A DNA stretch of 64,000 nt, taken from contig CAZWSX010000001.1 of the NCBI GenBank assembly GCA_964636985.1, positions 124,001 through 188,000 on the forward strand, written 5' to 3'. The notes below the pieces were generated by a model, which was given only the letters and a program-made list of their open reading frames with translations, was not told the origin of the DNA and did not search any database. The position numbers and the translations under genes were made by a program. This document shows positions 58,777-64,000 of this stretch, piece by piece; the first letter of the stretch is position 1; each line of letters begins with the position of its first letter. The stretch is from CAZWSX01 sp964636985 (lineage in GTDB: Bacteria; Planctomycetota; Planctomycetia; Pirellulales; Pirellulaceae).

Positions 58777-60849
58777 GTGGATTTTCAACTGCACAGTCCG
58801 TGGCCACCGTCGGGCGACCAACCGCAGGCGATCGAGCAACTCTCCGCTGGCTTTCTAGGTGGTCGAAAGGCTCAGGTCCTGTTGGGCGTAACGGGCTCGG
58901 GCAAGACCTTCACGATGGCCAATGTCATTCAGCGATTGGCCAAGCCCACGCTGGTGATTTCGCACAACAAAACGCTCGCCGCGCAGCTCTACAGCGAGTT
59001 CAAGGAGTTCTTCCCCAAAAACGCGGTCCACTATTTCGTCAGCTACTACGACTATTACCAGCCCGAAGCGTACATCCCGCAGCGCGACATCTACATCGAG
59101 AAAGATGCGTCGATCAATCAGGAACTCGATCGCTTGCGACTTGCAGCGACGAGTGCCCTGGCGACGCGAAACGATTGCGTGATCATCGCCAGCGTTTCTT
59201 CGATCTACGGTTTGGGCAGCCCCAAAGACTACATGGCGATGATGGTCGGGCTGCAAAAAGGGCAGAACATCGACCGCGACGAGATGCTCACCAAGCTGGT
59301 GAACATCCAGTACGACCGCAACGACGTTGCATTCGAGCGGGGTAAATTCCGCGTCCGTGGCGACGTGGTCGAAGTTTGGCCCAGCTACGAGGAGTTCGCC
59401 TATCGGATCGAGTTCTGGGGAGACGAGGTCGAGAAGCTCTCGTTCGTGAATCCGATCTCAGGCGAGACGATCCTCAACCAGAACAACCTCTATATCTATC
59501 CCGCGAAACACTATGTGATGCCGCAGGAGCGGATTGATGCGGCCATTGGTTCGATTCGCGCCGAACTCGATGAGCGGCTCGAGATTCTCCGCCAGCAAGG
59601 CAAGCTCCTGGAAGCTCAACGGCTGAGCGCTCGCTCGCGGTTCGATATCGAAATGATGATGGAAACGGGCTCGTGCCCGGGAATCGAAAACTACAGCCGC
59701 CACCTCGCGGGCAAGAAGCCTGGCGAAGCTCCCGATACGTTGTACGACTACTTTCCCAAAGACTTTTTGCTGGTGATCGACGAGTCGCACGTGACGATCC
59801 CGCAGATTCGCGCGATGTACGCCGGCGACCGAAGCCGTAAGGAAACGCTGGTCGAACACGGATTTCGCTTACCCAGCGCGATGGACAACCGACCGCTCAA
59901 GTTCGAGGAGTGGGAAGCGCGAACGAATCAGGTGGTCTTCGTGTCGGCGACGCCGAGCGATTACGAACTAGGTCAGACCGGCGGTGAAGTGGTCGAACAG
60001 ATCATTCGCCCGACCGGGTTGCTCGATCCCGTGATCGATATTGTTCCGGCCCGCGGGCAGGTTCCGCACTTGCTGGAACAAATCCGCGAGCGTGCCAAAG
60101 TTGGCGAGCGGACCCTGGTGACGGTTTTGACCAAGCGCCTGGCGGAGGACCTGTCGTCGTACCTCGCGGAAAACAAAGTCTTGTGCAAGTGGCTCCACAG
60201 CGAGCTTGATGCTTTCGAGCGGGTCGACATTCTGCGCGACCTCCGCGAGGGGCTTTTCGATTGTCTCGTGGGCGTGAACCTGCTGCGAGAAGGACTCGAC
60301 TTGCCGGAAGTGTCGCTGGTCGCGATTGTCGATGCCGACAAAGAAGGGTTTCTGCGAAGTGAAACCTCGCTGATCCAAACCATTGGCCGGGCGGCTCGAA
60401 ACGTCAATGCAAAAGTGATCCTTTACGCCGACCGCATTACCGACGCGATGCAGGCGGCCATCGACGAAACGAAACGTCGTCGCGAAATCCAGCAGGCTTA
60501 TAACACCAAGCACAACATCACGCCTGAAACGGTGAAGAAGAATATCCGGGCCGGGATCGAATCGGACGCCAAGGCGCATCGGCAGGCCCAAGCCGCCGTG
60601 GGGCGGACGGATGAGACGATTTACGTCACCGAAGAGTTCATCAGCGAACTGGAAAAAGAGATGATGGCCGCGGCCGACGCGCTCGAGTTCGAACGGGCGG
60701 CCGGCATTCGCGACAAGATCACGCAACTGCGCGATCAGATTGGCAATTCGGTTCTGGAATCGGACATGAAGAAGGGAAAGCAAGGAGGAAAAGGGGGGCG
60801 TCGACGTGGCGCAGGTGGCGGACAGAAAATACCCAGACCGAAACGGTAA
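58777..60849 (+). CDS. uvrB: UvrABC excision nuclease subunit B
   Basis: The damage-verification helicase of nucleotide excision repair. It has 690 residues with Walker A GVTGSGKT (about 37-44). The beta-hairpin region is YYDYYQPEAYIPQRDIYIEKD (residues about 90-110), the DEAH-like motif IDESH, helicase motifs (TLVTVLTKRLAEDL, GVNLLREGLDLPEV, QTIGRAARN), and the C-terminal UVR domain that binds UvrC (about 620-655, LEKEMMAAADALEFERAA). A Lys/Gly/Arg-rich tail ends it. The start is the GTG at 58777, preceded by GGGAGTGAAGC. Convergent with the zinc-ribbon gene (33 bases between stops). Confidence 0.97.
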   Translation: MDFQLHSPWPPSGDQPQAIEQLSAGFLGGRKAQVLLGVTGSGKTFTMANVIQRLAKPTLVISHNKTLAAQLYSEFKEFFPKNAVHYFVSYYDYYQPEAYIPQRDIYIEKDASINQELDRLRLAATSALATRNDCVIIASVSSIYGLGSPKDYMAMMVGLQKGQNIDRDEMLTKLVNIQYDRNDVAFERGKFRVRGDVVEVWPSYEEFAYRIEFWGDEVEKLSFVNPISGETILNQNNLYIYPAKHYVMPQERIDAAIGSIRAELDERLEILRQQGKLLEAQRLSARSRFDIEMMMETGSCPGIENYSRHLAGKKPGEAPDTLYDYFPKDFLLVIDESHVTIPQIRAMYAGDRSRKETLVEHGFRLPSAMDNRPLKFEEWEARTNQVVFVSATPSDYELGQTGGEVVEQIIRPTGLLDPVIDIVPARGQVPHLLEQIRERAKVGERTLVTVLTKRLAEDLSSYLAENKVLCKWLHSELDAFERVDILRDLREGLFDCLVGVNLLREGLDLPEVSLVAIVDADKEGFLRSETSLIQTIGRAARNVNAKVILYADRITDAMQAAIDETKRRREIQQAYNTKHNITPETVKKNIRAGIESDAKAHRQAQAAVGRTDETIYVTEEFISELEKEMMAAADALEFERAAGIRDKITQLRDQIGNSVLESDMKKGKQGGKGGRRRGAGGGQKIPRPKR

Positions 60850-60882
60850 TCCGCTTCCGTGTGCGTTCGCACCGGTGGACTG

Positions 60883-61764
60883 CTATCCCCGACGACGACG
60901 TCCCTGCGCCCACGAGTAGCGCAATGCCGAGACCGTCATGAGCAGTATTGCAAAGAGAACGCCAGCGACGAGAATTCCTGTTTTCCCAAAGAAGGTGTAA
61001 ATCAGGACGATGATCCAGTGCGCCCGAAACGTCTCCCCGCCATGTTCCTGCTCCATGTAGTCGAAGCCAAAGTAGAGTAGTCCCCCGACCATCATGGCGA
61101 CGAACGCCACACAGAAACCGGAAACGAGCAACTGCCACGGTGTCTCGGCCACCTCGCCAGTCTTCACTTGGGTCTTTGAACTGCGCGTAGGAGTGATGGC
61201 GCGACTAGGCACATCGGCAGGTTTGTCGGATGGTGGCAGCGTGCGCTCGGCCGTTGGACCGACCAAAGGCAGTTCGTCGATCGAGGAATGGAGCGGCGCC
61301 TCGAATTGATCCATCGTCGAGTTGAGGGCGATTCTATGCAGCGGCAAGCTCACGTCGCCTAGTGGCGCCAATTGGTACTCCACGGGACTGCCGAATTCGT
61401 CGTATGCCGGATACGGTTGTGTCGGGGCATTGCTCGGAAGAGGCTGCAATTCGATCGGGCCTTGCTGCTCTTCAGAAGTCAGCGAAGGAATGGCGATTGA
61501 TCGCGAACACATCGGGCACGGCAGCGTTTGACCGCGAAGCGATCCATTGGCCATGAAGTGCTGGCCACATTCGCACTTCACCAGGATCGAGTCGTTTGCT
61601 GCGGCCGGCGTTGGCAGACTCGCCGGGACGGAAGGTTCGGCAGCGGGGAAAGAGGCTGCGGGAACCGTCAGCGGCGACTTGCACCGCGAGCAAAGTACTA
61701 CTTTTCCCACCAGGTAGTCCGGTGCTTTGAGATCCTTTCCGCAAGCACACGTTAGCCGGATCAT
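60883..61764 (-). CDS. Membrane protein with two N-terminal zinc-ribbon-like modules
   Basis: A 293-residue protein. Two Cys4 modules open it: CACGKDLKAPDYLVGKVVLC-type (CxC at about 6-8, CSRC at about 25-28) and a copy at about 64-87 (CECGQHFMAN, CPMC). They look like duplicated zinc ribbons of the kind frequent in planctomycete membrane proteins. A Pro/Ser-rich linker (about 90-210) follows, then two membrane helices (about 217-238 and 255-278). The modules probably face the cytoplasm. The function is unknown. It follows the small cysteine protein by 100 bases on the same strand. Confidence 0.78.
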   Translation of the reverse strand: MIRLTCACGKDLKAPDYLVGKVVLCSRCKSPLTVPAASFPAAEPSVPASLPTPAAANDSILVKCECGQHFMANGSLRGQTLPCPMCSRSIAIPSLTSEEQQGPIELQPLPSNAPTQPYPAYDEFGSPVEYQLAPLGDVSLPLHRIALNSTMDQFEAPLHSSIDELPLVGPTAERTLPPSDKPADVPSRAITPTRSSKTQVKTGEVAETPWQLLVSGFCVAFVAMMVGGLLYFGFDYMEQEHGGETFRAHWIIVLIYTFFGKTGILVAGVLFAILLMTVSALRYSWAQGRRRRG

Positions 61765-61864
61765 TACCTGCGCTCGATCGACTAAGCCACCTTATATGGA
61801 CTGCATCAGGCCTGATTCTATTTCAGCAAGAATGTGGGACCAAGCGCGCGGATGTGGCGGTCGC

Positions 61865-62062
61865 CTATTTTTTAGAAATCGTAGGAGAGGGCTTGGCCTC
61901 GTGTTCCGCATCCCGCGCATCGTATTCGTCGGCCAGCATGGCGGGGCACGTTTCCTGAAGGTTGCACTTGTTGCAAACAAAGTGCACCATCTCCGCGCTC
62001 GAGATCTTGACGTTGTGTTGGGTGCACAAGTCGAACAACTCTTGCAGGTGAATACAGGTCAT
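61865..62062 (-). CDS. Small cysteine-containing conserved protein
   Basis: A 65-residue soluble protein starting MTCIHLQELFDLCTQHN. AAGGAG lies 6 bases before the ATG at 62062, a strong reason for this start over an upstream in-frame ATG. It has five cysteines, including CNKCNLQETCP (about 31-41), which could bind zinc or a cluster. The acidic/polar tail ends SPTISKK. I recognise no named family; the cysteine spacing suggests a metal-binding mini-protein. Confidence 0.75.
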   Translation of the reverse strand: MTCIHLQELFDLCTQHNVKISSAEMVHFVCNKCNLQETCPAMLADEYDARDAEHEAKPSPTISKK

Positions 62063-62185
62063 GGCAAGCTCCTTAACCTTCGGACGGCCATTCATGGTCG
62101 ACCCGTCAAGCGGGTGGACCACTTTCCCTACACTTCTTACCCCACACTTTATTTTACCTGTTTGCGCTAGGTGCCAGGGGAGGAC

Positions 62186-62683
62186 CTAGTCACTGAATTT
62201 GAAAGTCGGGCGAGGGCCGTGATTCTCACCGCAGGCACATTCTTTATCGCCGCAAGTGTCGCACTTGGTCGCACCCACTTCGGTGGTCAAAGAGGCTGGC
62301 ATGACGCGATTGGGCGAAGCCGCTCTACTCGGCATGGCTTCGGGAGCTTCCTTGCTGAACGAAAAGCCGCCCTGCTTGGCCGGTGGATCGCCCGCGGACT
62401 TGGAGGCTGCCAGGTCGCTCGACGACTTGGAGGGAGTGCTGTCCTTGGCAATGATCGGGTCGGTATTTTGGCCGATCGTGTCGGCGCTCCTTTTGGCGGC
62501 GACCGACGACTCCTTCTCCTTGGTTGACGAACGCCATGGCATGGCCAAGCTTGGTGGCTTTAGCCAGGACGCGGCGCCTAAGTTTGGCGTCAGGCCCGAG
62601 GTGCAGCCCGATTGAAGTGCCATCAACAGACCGAGCGACAAAGCGCCCCACCAACCGTACGTCGAAGTTATCTCGTTCCGCAT
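62186..62683 (-). CDS. Putative lipoprotein with C-terminal Cys cluster
   Basis: A 165-residue protein starting MRNEITSTYGWWGALSLGLL. The signal segment ends with the lipobox-like LQSGC (Cys about 27), predicting lipid attachment. A Ser/Ala/Lys/Pro-rich disordered middle follows, then a short C-terminal motif KCDTCGDKECACGENHG (CxxC then CxC) that could bind a metal. An ATG five codons upstream is an alternative. The function is unknown. It is divergent from the DUF1501 gene. Confidence 0.7.
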   Translation of the reverse strand: MRNEITSTYGWWGALSLGLLMALQSGCTSGLTPNLGAASWLKPPSLAMPWRSSTKEKESSVAAKRSADTIGQNTDPIIAKDSTPSKSSSDLAASKSAGDPPAKQGGFSFSKEAPEAMPSRAASPNRVMPASLTTEVGATKCDTCGDKECACGENHGPRPTFKFSD

Positions 62684-62981
62684 AACGTTCCCTTGCAAAC
62701 GCGCTCGAGGTGTTCTGGTTGCTCGATTCGCTTTCCGAACCGGCCAGGTAGCCGCGACAAACTAAAGACCAAAAACGGGCTGGACAATGGAAGGGTTTTC
62801 AAAACAACCCGGCCGCGGGCGCTTTCGACCCTCCGGCTAGCGGGCAGGAATTGCTAGCCGATACATGGCTCGAACCCGCCGAAGTCGCTGATGTCCATCA
62901 GTGCGTGTTGATGCATGGGCCCGATCTGCTATTATGCGACGAGCCGCGCGATTCCTTGGCGTTCCGGAGAGATGGCCCGCG
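62684..62981. other. Divergent intergenic region before the DUF1501 gene
   Basis: The 298 bases contain an 8-bp inverted repeat CGGCTAGC (62834-62841) / GCTAGCCG (62853-62860) and a GTTTTCAAAAC palindrome about 30 bases before it. They could be regulator sites. GGAGAG before 62982 is the ribosome site of the next gene. Confidence 0.4.
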
Positions 62982-64000
62982 ATGCTCACGATTTGCGACC
63001 GCAATCATCGGGTGGACCGGCGTGGGTTTCTCACGGCCGGCACGCTCGGATTCGGCGCGCTTGCCTCACAGGCGATGTCGCTTAACGCGCTGGTACGCGC
63101 CGCCAGCGAGCATCCCAAGCTGGTCACAGGCAAATCGGTCGTCTTTCTGTTTCAACAGGGCGGGCCGAGCCAGTTTGAAACGTTCGATCCCAAGCCTGAT
63201 GCGCCGCAAGCGATTCGCACGGTTACGGGAACGCTTTCCACGTCACTGCCTGGCGTTCATTTTGGCGACGCGTTGCCGCGACTATCGAAACTCGCCTCTA
63301 AGTTGGCGGTGGTTCGCTCGTTCCAAATCGGCAACGCCGATCACAACATCTATCCGCTGGTCAGCCGTGAGACGCTAAAGGCAAACATCGGCTCGCTTTA
63401 TTCCCGCGTTGCGGGATCAACCACGCCCGATACTGGTTTGCCGACGAACGCCGTTTTGTTTCCGCAAGCGGTCTGCCGCGACGTGACCAAAGGGGCCGCG
63501 CGCGGCGACATTTCGGCCACCGGCGGATTCGGCAGTGTCTACGCGCCGTTCGTCCCAGGAGTCGATGGGCATCTGCAAAAGGACATGCGGCTTCAGTTGC
63601 CGCGAGATCGCTTCGCCGATCGCCAAGCTCTCCGGGCCTCGTTCGATCAACTCCGTCAAGATTGGGAGGAACAGGGCTCAGCGCAAACCGTTGATCGCTT
63701 TCAATCGCAGGCGGCCCAACTGCTCTTAAGCGGCGACGCCGCCGATGCACTTGACCTGAGCAAAGAAGACCCCAAAGTTGTCGCCCGCTACGATACGGCG
63801 GGCTACGTCAAATCGCATAACTGGGCCAGTGCTCAGCGCGGTAAGCAGGGTTACTACACCGGGCAAGCGAAGTCGATCGGCAAATTGCTTCTGCTGGCGC
63901 GGCGAATGTGCGAGGCCGGCTGCGGGTTCGTCACCGTTCACGCCGACTACGAAGGGGTGTGGGATATGCACGCCGACGGCAACAACCTGAATATGGTCGA
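62982..64000 (+). CDS. DUF1501 (sulfatase-like) Tat-exported protein, N-terminal 339 residues (runs off the window end)
   Basis: The frame stays open to the end of the window. It begins MLTICDRNHRVDRRGFLTAG, a twin-arginine leader typical of the DUF1501 family, followed by VVFLFQQGGPSQFETFDPKP, the family's metal-site opening that resembles alkaline phosphatases and sulfatases. Further family blocks are GDALPRLSKLASKLAVVRS, NADHNIYPLVS and VHADYEGVWDMHADG near the end. In planctomycetes these genes usually pair with DUF1549/DUF1553 cytochrome-type genes; none lies upstream here, so a partner may be downstream outside the window. GGAGAG precedes the ATG. Confidence 0.9.
   Translation, partial: MLTICDRNHRVDRRGFLTAGTLGFGALASQAMSLNALVRAASEHPKLVTGKSVVFLFQQGGPSQFETFDPKPDAPQAIRTVTGTLSTSLPGVHFGDALPRLSKLASKLAVVRSFQIGNADHNIYPLVSRETLKANIGSLYSRVAGSTTPDTGLPTNAVLFPQAVCRDVTKGAARGDISATGGFGSVYAPFVPGVDGHLQKDMRLQLPRDRFADRQALRASFDQLRQDWEEQGSAQTVDRFQSQAAQLLLSGDAADALDLSKEDPKVVARYDTAGYVKSHNWASAQRGKQGYYTGQAKSIGKLLLLARRMCEAGCGFVTVHADYEGVWDMHADGNNLNMV

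Overview
The window looks like a chromosomal segment of a planctomycete, most likely of the Pirellulales. It is GC-rich and encodes two secreted Gfo/Idh/MocA oxidoreductases and a DUF1501 protein with twin-arginine leaders. It also encodes a formylmethanofuran dehydrogenase subunit B homologue (tetrahydromethanopterin C1 chemistry), a giant secreted metalloprotease with the planctomycete 'LEQLERRDLM' leader, and many secreted proteins of no known function. These are family-level inferences; no search was run. I see no rRNA, tRNA, CRISPR array, transposase or prophage.

Layout. 1-3339: the start of ilvD (leaving the window on the minus strand), a secreted helical-repeat protein, an AlkC/AlkD-type DNA alkylation repair protein, and a ParD/ParE-type toxin-antitoxin pair followed by a free-standing copy of the antitoxin tail. 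3364-9801: rpsR with a good promoter, leader and terminator, then a probable operon of acyl-CoA thioesterase, prenyltransferase-like toroid, LolD-like ATPase and FtsX-like permease. 9822-15148 (minus): a GT-C type membrane glycosyltransferase, then an ExeA-like ATPase, a CpsD-like P-loop protein and a single-pass membrane protein. 15544-31967: metH, two Tat-exported oxidoreductases, a DUF2007-type membrane protein, fhcB divergent from a diheme cytochrome c, thiC, a DUF4214-type secreted protein, a thioredoxin-like protein lacking its second cysteine, and a small HExxH membrane protein. Three copies of a 131-132 bp palindromic repeat lie here, each directly after a stop codon.

32073-41854: the metalloprotease with three 117-residue repeats, an SDR, a GYF-domain membrane protein, gltX, a small coiled-coil protein, a DEAD-box helicase with a long leader, and rpsU. 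41876-56740 (minus): a 15-gene type IV pilus / type II secretion locus. In order of transcription it holds four pseudopilin-like genes with a small coiled-coil gene between them, pilM, pilN, pilO, a pilP-like gene, a secretin, then a histidine kinase, response regulator and STAS protein, and finally the PilB-type ATPase and PilC-type platform protein. No major pilin, retraction ATPase or prepilin peptidase is in the window. 57121-64000: nadC, a ComEA-like protein, uvrB, three cysteine-containing small or membrane proteins, and the start of a DUF1501 gene leaving the window.

The observations I rate highest are the dispersed structured repeat family, the solo antitoxin tail behind the toxin gene, the pilus locus with an internal kinase-regulator-STAS module, and several proteins that keep a known fold but lose catalytic residues (the prenyltransferase-like toroid, the CpsD-like ATPase and the thioredoxin-like protein).
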